A stretch of 64,000 nucleotides of DNA from Takifugu bimaculatus. Its lineage: Eukaryota > Chordata > Actinopteri > Tetraodontiformes > Tetraodontidae. The translations under genes were made by a program, and so were the position numbers. The notes under the pieces were generated by a model. The model did no database searches. It had not been told where the DNA came from and saw only the letters and a list, made by a program, of their open reading frames with translations. Positions 51,880-62,900 of the stretch are shown here, piece after piece (the stretch's first letter is position 1; each line of letters begins with the position of its first letter). The stretch is taken from the NCBI GenBank assembly GCA_004026145.2, contig CP034975.1, forward strand, positions 4,834,267 to 4,898,266. Reading direction: 5' to 3'.

Positions 51880-52150
51880 AATGAGTGGCGCAGCAGTCAG
51901 CGCAGGAGGTTCTGGATTCACTTCATTTTTGTGGCGGTTCTGTGTGGAGTTTTCACATTCTCTACATCTCAGTGTGGGTTTTTAGCTCAAACTTTGCTTC
52001 CTCCTGACTAAAGGTTGATCTATGACTCTAAATTGGTCTCTGTGTGAGTGTGTGAGTAAATAGTGTGGACTGTGTGATGACCTGGTGACCTGTCCTGGCC
52101 GGACTGGAATACGCTCCAGCATCCACGTAGCCCTGATTAAAAATAAGCGA
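51880..52150 (+). mobile_element. Degenerate tRNA-derived fish SINE (V-SINE-like)
   Basis: The left end (ggcgcagcagtcagcgc ... ggttctggattcac) looks like a decayed tRNA-derived A box/B box head. The body contains ttctgtgtggagttttcaca, ttcctcctgac, gactctaaattgg, gtgtgagtgtgtgagt, gtgacctgtcctgg and cgctccagc in the order I recall from the common fish SINE consensus. Many substitutions and small deletions show an old, inactive copy. Confidence 0.75.
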
Positions 52151-53436
52151 TTGTTCTTGTAAGTGATTGTCCTGATTGAATGTCACAAAACCACATGTGG
52201 GTAGTTGGAACTTTACATTCATGGTTTGTAAGAACAAAAACTCAATATAATTATGACCAACCAGGCAATGGCCCTAAATCACAACGTTGATCCCATGATA
52301 CCTCTGAGTGGCGTGATTCTAAATGCCGTGTTCTTACAGAACCCATGTCAGACAAAGTGCTATTAGTCCTGAGATGTCATTGTCAAAATGAGTCAGAATT
52401 TCTTTGTAACTTCAAGGCTAATCGTGTCTCTCCCTGATAACCTTATCGACATATTACAGGCGAGCGTCTGATCTGAAAACTTCCACCAGCCTTCACTTCT
52501 ATACGGCTCCTCTTTTGATGTCACCTCGGATACAGTAATATAAAGCTCATTATGATTTATTGCCGGGACTGATAAAGGAACTTGAATATCATCCTTGTCT
52601 GATTCATGAGTGGCGACAAAGAGCCTCATTGTGTTTCTGCATGATTCAAAAGACAAAACTCCATACTGGCGACTATTTTTCCGTTTATGGTCTAATTACA
52701 ACACGTCTGTTCTGCTTTCCTCAGAAACTCAATAAACATAAAAATAACCCGATAATAATTAGTCACGATGGTCCCACAGGTAAGCACACAGGCCGTTTCC
52801 TTTATTGCATGTTGAACAGGTGTTGATGTGTTTGTTTTTGAAGTGAGAGGGTCTGTTTTCCCAGGCCTCTTACGCCGCCTTATCAGTCCTCTATAAACTG
52901 GGCACTGGAAATCACTATTGGTTAAGCTATGGCAGAAACATATACACATTTATGTGAAATTCACTAGACCCACCTGACACTAAGTTGTTTTTATCAAGTA
53001 ATATCCAGTAGACTGAAAGTAATTTGCTATCTTGGTGTATTTTCTGCTCAATTGGCTCCAGATAACTTCCTTTTTACATAAAAAAAAATACACTTCAGCT
53101 TTCTACAGAATCCTTCGTGCTGATCTGGGCTTGCCGGGGTGTCGGTCGGAATCACACATGTGGGGGGAAATGAGTTTGTTGTCACTTTACTGCCTCTTTA
53201 TCGGCATCACAGTGTGGTGATGACTGATAATCATAGCAGGTACGGCTGATAAGAGCCTCTCTGTTTCTGTGACCGTCAGCTGGCAATAAAATGTAATGAA
53301 GAGTTAGTTGTAAAATAATGAATATCTCTAAAGTGACATCACAGTTATTAACACAGTGTACTCTTGGGTCTCTGTTTATGTGTGTTTGTGTGTGAGAAAA
53401 CTACACCTCAATTACAGCTGATATAATATTTGTGGT
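52151..53436. other. Intergenic region upstream of mnx2, right part
   Basis: AT-rich sequence without a supportable gene. A-run at 53081-53089. Nothing else recognised. Confidence 0.5.
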
Positions 53437-53470
53437 GAAAGCAAGCAAGCAAGAAAGCAAGCAAGCAAAA

Positions 53471-53538
<68 letters not shown>

Positions 53539-53541
53539 AAA
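53437..53541. repeat. (GCAA)n/(GAAA)n compound microsatellite
   Basis: A short GCAA array with interruptions passes into about 19 near-perfect GAAA units. It lies about 350 bp upstream of the putative mnx2 TATA box. Confidence 0.95.
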
Positions 53542-53887
53542 GCTTGCCTTTTTACGCAAATTATCCAGAAAATACAATTTTTTTTTTTATCCCGTTAGTT
53601 TATCAGAGTAGGTCAGAGTAGTAAATGAGTGGCCAAAATTAAACCTTGAGAAGCACACCCCCCTTTAAGGCTGCTTGGCCAATCAGAGAGCAGAAAACTT
53701 TATTGCGCCTTTAGCTGATGTTTCATTTCAACGCGGGAGTGAAGGAGTGTTTACGCACACGACACTGGAGTGGGCCACAGTTCTTTACGCATTCTTTACG
53801 CACGTGGATGAAGAGCAGATCAGAGGGAAGAGAGCAGTGAGTGCGTACTGGGCCGTCCCTCGCTTTGCCAATCGACATTTAAAGATC

Positions 53888-53894
53888 TATAAAG
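53888..53894 (+). promoter_or_regulatory. mnx2: Putative TATA box of mnx2
   Basis: TATAAAG lies 140 bp upstream of the favoured start codon, in a GC-richer block that follows the microsatellite. A start site about 30 bp downstream would leave a 5' UTR of about 110 nt. Motif and position only. Confidence 0.45.
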
Positions 53895-54027
53895 TTAACC
53901 GGAGGAGGCGGATTCGTGTCAAATTGTTACAACAAAAAGAGCCGACAAAATCCAGTTAATACCCAGAGGAAATACTTCTGCCACTACTTTCAAAGTTGAA
54001 GCGTCGTGGGGCAAAATGACTGCCGCC

Positions 54028-55630
54028 ATGGAGAAATCTAATAACTTTCGTATTGACGCGTTACTGGCGCACGGTGCGGGGCCGAGGACGGATGTGGATG
54101 GCGCATCCTCAGGGGTTTACTACCGCAGAAGCCCCGGCGGCAGCACGTTGTCACTGCGCGGGTCCGACTCGCCGTCCCCTCATTCAAACCCCAAAGAAAC
54201 AAACTCTTCTCCACCCCCCCAGGACGTCCAATACAAATCCCAGCGGTTCCACCTGTCCCCGTCCGGCATCAGTGCCCTGCACCAAGCGGGTCTACTAGGA
54301 ATTCACCCCGGCTCCGTGTATCCTATGGCTGCCCTCGGAGGCCAAACGCAGGGATTCATGTACCCCGGGTTCGCACAGCTGCTGCAGCCGTACCCAGAGC
54401 CACTCAAGGGCGCTTCCATGGCCGCTGGGCTCCCGCTGGAGCACTGGCTCAGATCTGGAATGATGGTTCCCAGAGTTGGAGAGTATGGAGGTAAGCAGCT
54501 CATATAAGAAGACTCCAGCTATGTCAATTTGGTCTTGCAAAAATCCTACTTTTACAACTTTTATTACCAATAATCTTAACAAACTTTCTCATATTTAATA
54601 TTTATTTAACAAAGGGATGTCCATGCTTGTTCCAAGTAAATAAAAATGTTTTTACTTATTATTTTACTATGTTTTATTTTGGTCATGGGTTTGAGAGGCC
54701 AAACGCAGGGATTCATTCAACATTGTGATATTGACTTTTCTCACTTAAAGAACATTCATCTTGTATAAAATAACAATATTTATCACATGAGAAGCACCTG
54801 AAAGAGAAGTACTGCTTAATCGACAGTGTTTTCATTAGGATAATGGGCCTGTGTAATTTATTGCCCTTCCAAAGTAATATCATCTGACACCTCAGATAAA
54901 CTGAGATATACTGTACTGGCAAGATGACAGGTACAGGCTGAAGGAATCTAAACAGTGGGAGCACTGTCTGCTTAAAATGTTGACTTCTGCACAACAGCTT
55001 CACAAGATACACATTATGTTCTTATCTAAACTGAGGGGAATATCATTTTTCTACTGTTGTTTTGTCCACGCATTTCCCCCACGTAGCCATATCCCAGGGA
55101 GGGTTGCTTGGGAAATGTCGGAGACCCAGGACGGCTTTCACCAGTCAGCAGCTGCTGGAATTAGAAAACCAGTTCAAGCTCAACAAGTACTTGTCCAGAC
55201 CAAAGCGCTTTGAGGTGGCCACTACGCTCATGCTGACTGAGACACAGGTGAGGGAGGCTGTGGGACATATGGTCTCATATGGTCATGCTTGACAACTCTG
55301 TCTTTTCAAATGGATGGATTTTTCTTTACAGGCCACACAAAACAAAAGGTGGAAGATAAGTAGACAATTATGTAACGAGTATTATGTCCATTCAAGGCCG
55401 GGCCTTGTGTATCTTCTTCATCCCCCTCTCACATTTCTTCTTTGAATCCCACACAAATGGAGATGTGCAACACTTTCATTGTTCACTTTGCTTTCCATTA
55501 GGTTAAAATCTGGTTCCAGAACAGGCGCATGAAGTGGAAGAGAAGCCGTAAAAGCAAAGAACAAGGAGCCTTGAATTCCCCATTGACCGACTGTGAGCGT
55601 GGATGTACACAGCATCAAGCCTCAGAATGA
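54028..55630 (+). CDS. mnx2: mnx2-type homeobox gene (motor neuron and pancreas homeobox)
   Basis: Three exons: 54028-54490, 55087-55247, 55502-55630. The ATG at 54028 is preferred over the in-frame one at 54016 because it has a perfect context (gccgccATGG) and gives the family N-terminus MEKSNNFRIDALLA. The homeodomain spans residues 165-224 (RPRTAF start, WFQNRRMKWKR with W48, F49, Q50, N51 at 212-215) and is intact; LLGKCRRPRTAFTSQQLLEL and NKYLSRPKRFEVAT identify MNX. Serine after LLGK..KRSRK and the short N-terminal region without long Ala/Gly runs fit mnx2 rather than mnx1; copy a or b is not assigned. As it stands the frame ends with TGA at 55628 (250 aa). MNX factors act in the nucleus to specify motor neurons and endocrine pancreas. 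The usual acidic tail is found only in the +1 frame, see next entry. Confidence 0.88.
54491..55086 (+). other. mnx2: mnx2 first intron with a copied piece of exon 1
   Basis: Noncoding, AT-rich. It holds at 54695-54716 an exact same-strand copy of 22 bases of exon 1 (54338-54359). Nothing else recognised. Confidence 0.7.
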
Positions 55631-55823
55631 CTCACACAGCTCCAGCCTGGAAGATGAAGACGAGTTTGAAGGGGAGGAAAATGATGAAAAAGAGGAGACG
55701 GCAGCACTCAGAGCCGGATCTTTGCCCCCTGTTGGTTTTCTGAAGAATGGGACATTGAACTACAGCTCTTACTCAGAGGAGGAGCTGGAGGAGGGAGGGG
55801 CACGAGCAAGAACAGGAGTTTAG
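55593..55823 (+). pseudogene. mnx2: Displaced acidic C-terminus of mnx2 in the +1 frame
   Basis: Directly after the homeodomain exon's TDC codons the +1 frame reads VDVHSIKPQNDSHSSSLEDE, then an acidic stretch, GFLKNGTLNYSSYSEEELEE, and stops at 55821. Acidic, serine-rich tails are typical of MNX proteins, whereas the 12 residues of the original frame (CERGCTQHQASE) are not. The +1 frame has its own stop at 55584, so the frame change lies between 55587 and 55628. It could be an assembly indel or a true truncating mutation. A GTGAGC donor-like word sits at 55593 but any intron would be under 50 nt. Confidence 0.6.
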
Positions 55824-56540
55824 CATGAAAAACATCAAGTATTTACTAATATTTATTTTCTATTAAAAAGACAATACATAAAGCAGTGCAGGGCACAAAC
55901 ATCGGAGTGCAAATTGGACATCTTTTTTCCCACTTTCATATTGTGTGTCTGGAGCTCTTAAACTAACACGTGTTGAGATGTACACAATGGGCTCTCGGAG
56001 AAATATAAGTATTTAATTGGTTAATGACTTGTAATCCAACTGCCTTTATAAATATGCATAATCTTAACTGTATATTTGGTTTTCCGGAGCAAGACTACAA
56101 ATGCAAGCTTGTATGCCCACTCTGAAGATCTAATTTATTTAGAAATGTGTAAATTGCATGGATGTTGGTAATAGCACTTGATGGTAGAACACAGAGAGCA
56201 TTGCATAAAATTCCACTTTCAGATTTAATTTATGAAAAGAACCTTATAATGGAGCTTTATGATGACTTTAAATATTAAAAGTATTGAGCTGATTGAAGAG
56301 AAGGCAAATATTGTTTGTCTGTCCATGTAATTGTGTTTGTTTTGGTCTCTACCCTTTTGTAATATATTTTAAATTGAAATATTGTTGCCATCATGTCTTT
56401 CTCTTCTGAAAAACTATTTTTTGTTAAGCGTGTTGTGTTGTCATAATTTAACTTCATAGACTGTAATATATTCACATTAAAAGCAACAACAGTGTTTATG
56501 TGTAATGTAGGTATGAAATAAAAAGGAAAGATACATGATT
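55824..56540 (+). terminator. mnx2: mnx2 3' UTR and polyadenylation signal
   Basis: AT-rich noncoding sequence ending with AATAAA at 56517-56522. The cfap65 X-box begins about 190 bp later. Confidence 0.7.
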
Positions 56541-56712
56541 GAATTTGTGAAGAATTTAATTATGTTCACAGTGGATACAAGAGTTGCTCCATGACCATAT
56601 TTTTATGAACCGATACAGTTTTACACAGTTTGGGGGTTCCATAGTGAATACTTATTGAAACAAACTTTTTGCGAAGAGCAATTGTCCCTCCTCGGTTTCC
56701 ATACGGCCCGTT

Positions 56713-56726
56713 GTTGCCGTGGTAAC
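56713..56726. promoter_or_regulatory. cfap65: RFX X-box in the cfap65 promoter
   Basis: GTTGCCGTGGTAAC matches the RFX X-box consensus (GTNRCC, 0-3 nt, RGYAAC) on both half-sites with a 2-nt spacer. RFX factors, often with FoxJ1, drive ciliary genes, and the next gene downstream encodes a ciliary protein. A donor-like end of a noncoding exon (gagcag|gtattc) follows at 56830, placing this site in or just before the first exon. Confidence 0.75.
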
Positions 56727-57053
56727 ACCGGAAATGCAAACCGCTTTAACACTAGTACCTACTCAGCGCGGCTCTACCTGACACGGAACGGTTTGGAGGC
56801 TTTTCCACCAGATGTACCGGGACCGAGCAGGTATTCTTCTTTTACGATTTTTCTCCCAGCTATAACCTGCGACTTTTCAAATCGTCTGGGCAACTTATAA
56901 CTTCAAAACGAAGAGCGACAAACTTATGCTGCTGCGTTGGAGACTGACGTGAAAGCATGTAACGTTCTGCTGTTACTGTCCGCGACGCGCAGCCGGTTGC
57001 TGCCGTGAGGCCCTTCACGCGCTTCAAAGTACGCGCAAGCGGCCCTCAGGTTA

Positions 57054-57080
57054 CCCGCAGCGTCCCGCAGCGTCCCGCAG
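57054..57080. repeat. Short tandem repeat, unit CCCGCAGCGT, 2.7 copies
   Basis: Two complete units and a partial third, perfect, inside the CpG-rich block upstream of cfap65. Confidence 0.85.
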
Positions 57081-57113
57081 CAGTCCCAGATCTATACTGA
57101 GGGAAGACGCATC

Positions 57114-57162
57114 GCGCATGCGCCGCTCATCCAAACCGGAGCCGCGCTTTGGAATCACGTGA
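57114..57162. promoter_or_regulatory. NRF1-type palindrome and E-box upstream of cfap65
   Basis: GCGCATGCGC at 57114-57123 is a perfect NRF1 site and TCACGTGA at 57155-57162 is a palindromic E-box of the USF/TFE type. Both lie in the CpG-rich block. They suggest promoter activity, possibly in both directions; motif evidence only. Confidence 0.5.
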
Positions 57163-57606
57163 CCCAGAGAGCAGGGCAGCGGAAGAAAAAAAAAACAACC
57201 GCTTTCACCTTTTCCATACATCCCAAAACATTAAAAAAGAAGCTTTGACATTCCATCTTTCAATGATGAAAGATCAAAGGGCCTAGGGTTCAAAGCAACA
57301 CACTGTTCTCTGTACTACTGGTATTGGTTAACTTCAAACGCAGTCAGCAACTATAGAACAAAATTAAAAAAAATACATTAAGGTAAGATATTTGCATCAA
57401 AGACAACAAATTGGCAGAATTTGTTGTCATGACAGAATTAAAAGAAATCAAACACAATCAACAGATAAAATGTGAAGTTTTAAACATATTTTAGGTGTTT
57501 TTGCTCACTTTATGTCTCTCATTATTCACTATTGCAATTCGCAGAATGCAAAGGTCCAGACATATTTTACAGTTAATATTATGAAGGCATTGTCTCTTTT
57601 CTAGTC

Positions 57607-59993
57607 ATGCTAGCTGACGATGAGGATCCTGATTCACTTTGTTCTGGCCCCCCATTGAAACCACTCTCCCCCGAGAAAGATGTCAAAGTAATGCTATACG
57701 TAAGTAACGGATAGCGATACGTAGATCGCGGTGTGATACGCAAAATATTGCTTTACGTGAAAATATTTCTAGTTAAAACTAAATCGTGTCTCTATTGATT
57801 TTTAATATTGACCCCCACATCACCAGAGGCAGCAGGATGAGAAGACCCTGCAACAGACAAGCAGCCAAAGAAGCGCCAGCCTTGGGTTCAAAACTGATCC
57901 AGAACTGGTCTGGGAGGACTGGAACCTTCAAGGGGAGCTCACCAAGATCTTAGTACTAAAAAATATTCACAGTAAACAGAAGATGATTCATGTCAGGTAA
58001 ATATACACATGATTATATACAAAAAGCTCACTCTCAGTTATAAAATCCACACAGTTACAGTGCATCTGTCTACCTTATTTTTACCTCCTTTTCTCAACCA
58101 GGCCTCCAGCAACTGAGGTTTTCACTGTATTGACTCAAGGGATAATCTTTATCAGCCCAGGGACAACTTTCTCAGTTCCAATCAGATTTAGACCTCTCCA
58201 GTTAACAGAGGTAATAGAAAACACAGACCTTGTGGTTCATTCTTTACTTCGGCAAACAAAACGTAAATATAATCACAAAACTGTCTCACTCACCATGTGA
58301 AAGCTGAAAATCACCACTGTTAAAAAAAGAATGTTCTTTTTAAATTTAATTCTAAACAATAGCGTTATGTTAGCATATTTTATCTTATTGTCCCATTTGT
58401 GTGTCTGTAAATGCTTTGGCTGATTTGTAGTATGAAGACAGCATTGACTTTCAATGTAAAGGTGGCAGCTTTAGAGTCTGCCTTCGTGCCACAGTTCCCC
58501 ATCATGCCCTGGAGGTGCCAGAGTCTCTTCTGCTGCCAAAATGCGCTGTTGAACACTCAACAAATGCTTCGTTTCTTCTCAGAAATTTGAGGTGTGTATA
58601 TGACAAAGACACAGAGGTGGTTGTCACAAGGGAAGTGTATCTTTACCAAAATAAATCAAACTGTTATTCTCTTCTGCTTTTTCTTTCTCCCATTGTTCCT
58701 TCATCTGCAGTAAACTTGAGACCTTTTTCCAGTGGGAGTGTAATCCTCCGTTCCAGCTACGCCCAGAGAAAGGCCTTTTAAGTCCCAGACAGAACTGTTG
58801 CATCACGGTGGTCTTCCAGCCACAAGCTGCACTGGTACACCGAGAACATGCCCACTGCTGGTTTGGAGAAGAAAACAATGAGGCAAAGAGGTCCTGCACG
58901 GTGTTACTGGAGGGAGAAGGTACAGTATCTAACAAGCTAAACAGGAAGTGTAGATTTTGGGTGTAGTCCATAAAGGCTGGTTGTTTTCAATGATGCTGAG
59001 AGGAGAATTCAATAAGAACTCCAGTCTATTTATTCTCATCTGTGCTTTGCTTTACAGCTAAGATGCCTTGTCTTCAGCTACGAATTCCAGGTGTTGAAAA
59101 ACAGTGTGATCCAGTGCTGTCATTTGGCTCTGTAGCCGTTGGCAAAAGTTCACAAAAATCCATTGAAATCTTCAATCCCACCCCAGTGAGAATCACAGCA
59201 ATACGCATCCACATAACGTGCAAATGTAAATTCCTAAGGGCCCTGACTCTATTCTCTCTCTCTCTCTCTCTCTGCTTGTCCCAGGTAACAACTTCTTTCA
59301 CACTTTCACTGCTGACTGACTGGGTACCGTTGACGGGGTTGGAGTTCACCTGTGACATGACCGATGGGGAAGTGGTGCCTGGTGGATCAAAGTGGGCTAA
59401 TGTTATCTTCACTCCTACTGTGGTGGATTCATCCTCCATTCAGTACTTATCTCTAAAATGCAGAGGAGCAGTGATTGAAACGCTACTCAAACTCAGTGGA
59501 GGCTGCATAGGTAGCACATGCACGACCCACATACGGCCAAAAAACAGATCATCTCCAAGGAAGACAATCTTAATTTTTCCTTTTGCAATCCAGGTCCAAA
59601 GATTTCATTGTCCTCACCTGTGCTGGATTTTGGCTGTGTTGAGGAAGGAGAAGAACGTGTGCACCAAATGGAGTTGATAAATTCTTCTCCTGCAGAGGCT
59701 GTTTACCAGTGGGACCTGGACTATAATGCACACAGTGTGTTTAACATCCATCCAGCATGTGGGATCGTACGCCCACATAGCCAGACCAGCCTGAAGGCAG
59801 TCTACAGGCCCACACAACCTGCTGCACATCACCGAAGAGTGCCCTGTCTCATCCTGCGGATGGTGGGAGGCAGTATGGAGATCACAGCACATATATTTAA
59901 GTCCTTACATCTATGTAATCTCCCCCTCAGGAGCCCGTGTTCCTCACCTTGCTTGGTACCTGTAACTCAAAGTCCACACAACCATCAGAACAG
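57607..59993 (+). CDS. cfap65: cfap65 coding exons 1-9
   Basis: Exons: 57607-57699, 57827-57996, 58102-58210, 58431-58591, 58711-58919, 59058-59185, 59285-59510, 59594-59862, 59931-59993. They encode the N-terminal ASH-like domains, ending with EPVFLTLLGTCNSKS. Several introns are very short (the one after 59862 is 68 bp). The donor after 59862 (atg|gtggga) is the least certain junction of this block; frame and the order RVPCLILRM-EPVFLTLLG support it. Confidence 0.86.
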
Positions 59994-62900
59994 GTAACAA
60001 GAAAAAGGCAGATTTTAGAGAGATTGCTTTTTAAGGAAACAATAGAACAAACAACAGAAATCCTCTGTTTCTTTTTTTCTATTCACAGTTGCAGAGACCA
60101 GAGTCCACTGAACAAAAATCTGCCATGGAGGAATATTATCTATCCTGCCTCGGGTGCAGTGGTCCGCTGGCTCTTACTACTCCAACATCTCCGGCTGTGA
60201 CTGTGGAGCCGACAAATCTCATGTTTAATATAAGAATGTCATCCCCTGTGTGCGCTTCTTGGTCATCTTCTCAGACTGTCTCTGTCACCAACCACACCAA
60301 GCTGGAACTCTGGTATACAGCATGCTATGCACAGTGATTTATATGCTCCGATAATTTGTTTTGGCTTCTTACTATGACACGTGATGCGCTTCCAGCCTGG
60401 TGTGGACTACTGCATCAGATTCTCCGTTCTCCATATTCCCTCCATCATGTAAACTGATGCCACTGAAGTGCACTTCATTTATAGTGACCTATGACCCCAA
60501 GCAACCAAATATTCTTCATGCAGTGCAGCTAGAGTGCTTTGCCTACCATCAGGTATTGCCTTTTAATCTGAATCATGTATTTTGCACGCTTGAGTAATGT
60601 CAACATTAGAGTAAATGTGCTGTCTTGCCTCAATATCTGGATGCTGCAGGGAACCCATTGCGATGAGAAGCAGTCGCTGTACCCTCCTTACTGCATTAAT
60701 GTCAGAGTCATAGGCTGCTTGTTTCAGCGTGTCAAAGAACCAATTATCCCAAGCTGCTCTTTAGAGCCCTCACGAGTGGTGAGACCTTTTTTTATTTTTT
60801 TGGAGATGAAAGATTTAAAATGATACACTGAAATATACCAAACTACACACTGTTCAAATATTCAGTGATGTAAATGTGTGGTTTTTTTTGTCTGCTGTAG
60901 GTGTTCGTGCCCTTTAATGTTCGCTCCTATCAGACAGCACTCCTCAAAAATTGTGGGGACTGCCCTTTAACTTTCTGTCTGGACCACAACATGTATGGTA
61001 CCTTGGCTGAAACTGTGGCTGTAGCACCCAGGTGTGGTTTGATCTACCCTGGGGGCCACCAGATCCTCACCCTCTGGTCAAACCCCACAGAAGACAGTCC
61101 TGGACAGGAGTTTAGCATACACCTCCAGCTAAATGGAGTTGAGAATGCCATGGTACAGTATACTGAGCACACAGAACAGATACACCAGTTATTTCTGATG
61201 TTTAATGTTTCAAACTCTTCTAGGTGTTGACAGTTGCCATTTTGATGCAAAAACCATCTATGTCTCTGGAAGCGGATGGCAGCTTGTATTTCCAGCCTAC
61301 GGTAGTGGGCTCAAGTACACAACGCCGCCATTGTATCAGGAACCTCAGTCACCTACCTTTGCGGTTGGTTAGCATGGTGTCAGTGCTGTGCACAAGGTCT
61401 ATAATGGTCCTCCGTTGATAACGGCGTCCTCGTGCGGCTCTCTGTGATTGTTCTTTTATGACAGATTCCAGTGGAGCATTGCCGATCCAGACCAGGGGTT
61501 TATCATTGTTCAGCCAAATCATGGCGAACTCCATCCAAATGACAAATCAGTGAGCAACAAATGCAATTCTAAGAACCCCATAAAGAGAACTATGGATTTG
61601 ACAGCTTATAACCTTTTCAGGTCCAAATGTGGTCATTCAGCCCACTGGAAGAAAAAGAATACACATTTGCACCTAAACTCACCTTTTGGCCAACACACAC
61701 CCCTGGATGTAACAACTCAGAACTCATCCTTAATGTGACGGGAGTGGGCTCCAAAGGGTTTATATTGGTAGGAATTATTGTGGAACCAAACACACAGTGT
61801 GGAAAATATGTATATAGACAATATTTTGTTTTCTCCCCAGGCAGAAAAAGCATTTCTGGATATTGGAGAGATTGTAGCAGGAGGTTATCGATCAGCTGAG
61901 CTTTCACTGGTGAACCAGAGCCCCTGTTCAGTCTCATTTTGTCTCTCTGTAACGGAGACTGTGCTGGATAAGAACTTTGCTGCTGGCCCTAAAACCATGC
62001 CAAATGGTACTTTCTGTTGTTACTTTTTAAATGATTGTACATGTTGTTTAGAAAGTATTTTCTTCAATTATGTGTAAAATGGATAGAACTGTACAAATAG
62101 TCCTAATTGCACTCTTACATATCGATACAGCTGAGGGACCTAACAACAAGAACCCTGGGCAACAGTATATTGTGGAAAATAATGTATAATTGTAAAATAA
62201 AATGTCCCAAAGTCGAACTTTAATTATCCAGTTATATTTGATCTATTAGCTATACAGCTGGAGTTTGAGAAGGGAACAATTGCCTCACATTCCAAACTTC
62301 CTGTTCAACTGACTGTTAAACCACGTAGACAAGCCAGATACCTGTGGACAATCAGTTATCAGATTCTGAGCACCACAGGTAAGTAAAGAAACACCCAGAC
62401 TATATCTTAATAGGAGGCTGCCGTGTGATAACTCTACAATTTTTTTTTATTCCCTCTAGGATGTGTGTTATCCCCTCTACAGGCTGTGTGTGAGGTTCAA
62501 GCTCAAGCTTTGTTTCCCAGCCTACAGGTGGTTGATGTGTGCGGTGGTGGTAGTCTTGGCAATGTTAGCAAGCTCCATCTGTGGAAACTCTTCTCACTGG
62601 ACAGCCTCAACGGGCTCCTGCTCTCTCTCCCGTCTCCTGCTGAACTGACCCAGAGACCTCTGAGCAGGCACAGGTTGAGCACATACATAACGCTTGGTTT
62701 TTATAAGGTTTTTTCTAAAATAATGCTTTAGTTACAATTTGGTATTCGTTTTTGCCATTTCAGCTTCGACAACACTGCCCTGGAACTCAAGTTCAATGCA
62801 GCGCCACTCAATTCCGAAACATCAACCGTTTTCTTGATGTTGTACAACCCGGGTTCTCTGAGTGTAGACTGGTAATTATTATACAAGTGGTATAAAAACA

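Larger units (their letters stand above)
56727..57604 (+). other. cfap65: cfap65 noncoding first exon (to about 56830) and 5' UTR intron
   Basis: The exon with the start codon begins at an acceptor at 57604 (cttttctag), two bases before its ATG context, so upstream noncoding sequence is required; donor gag-cag|gtattc at 56830 is the best candidate. The intron carries a CpG-rich block (about 56940-57180) with a CCCGCAGCGT tandem repeat (57054-57080), an NRF1-type palindrome and a CACGTG E-box, so a second start site downstream is possible. Confidence 0.5.

Noticed and set aside
53437..53541. Regular repeat array that could resemble a CRISPR or satellite
   Set aside because: It is a simple tetranucleotide microsatellite with no spacers.
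53675..53959. 94-codon open frame just upstream of mnx2
   Set aside because: It covers the putative promoter and 5' UTR, is out of frame with mnx2 and ends before its start codon; at most an upstream open frame.
54016..54027. Upstream in-frame ATG of mnx2 (MTAAMEKS)
   Set aside because: The second ATG has a perfect Kozak context and matches the family N-terminus MEKS.
55593..55640. Explaining the mnx2 frame change by a small intron starting at GTGAGC
   Set aside because: Suitable acceptors are less than 50 nt away, shorter than workable vertebrate introns.
62131..62200. Alternative cfap65 exon after gatacag at 62131
   Set aside because: It reaches an in-frame stop within about 20 codons; the acceptor at 62249 keeps frame and gives family-like sequence.
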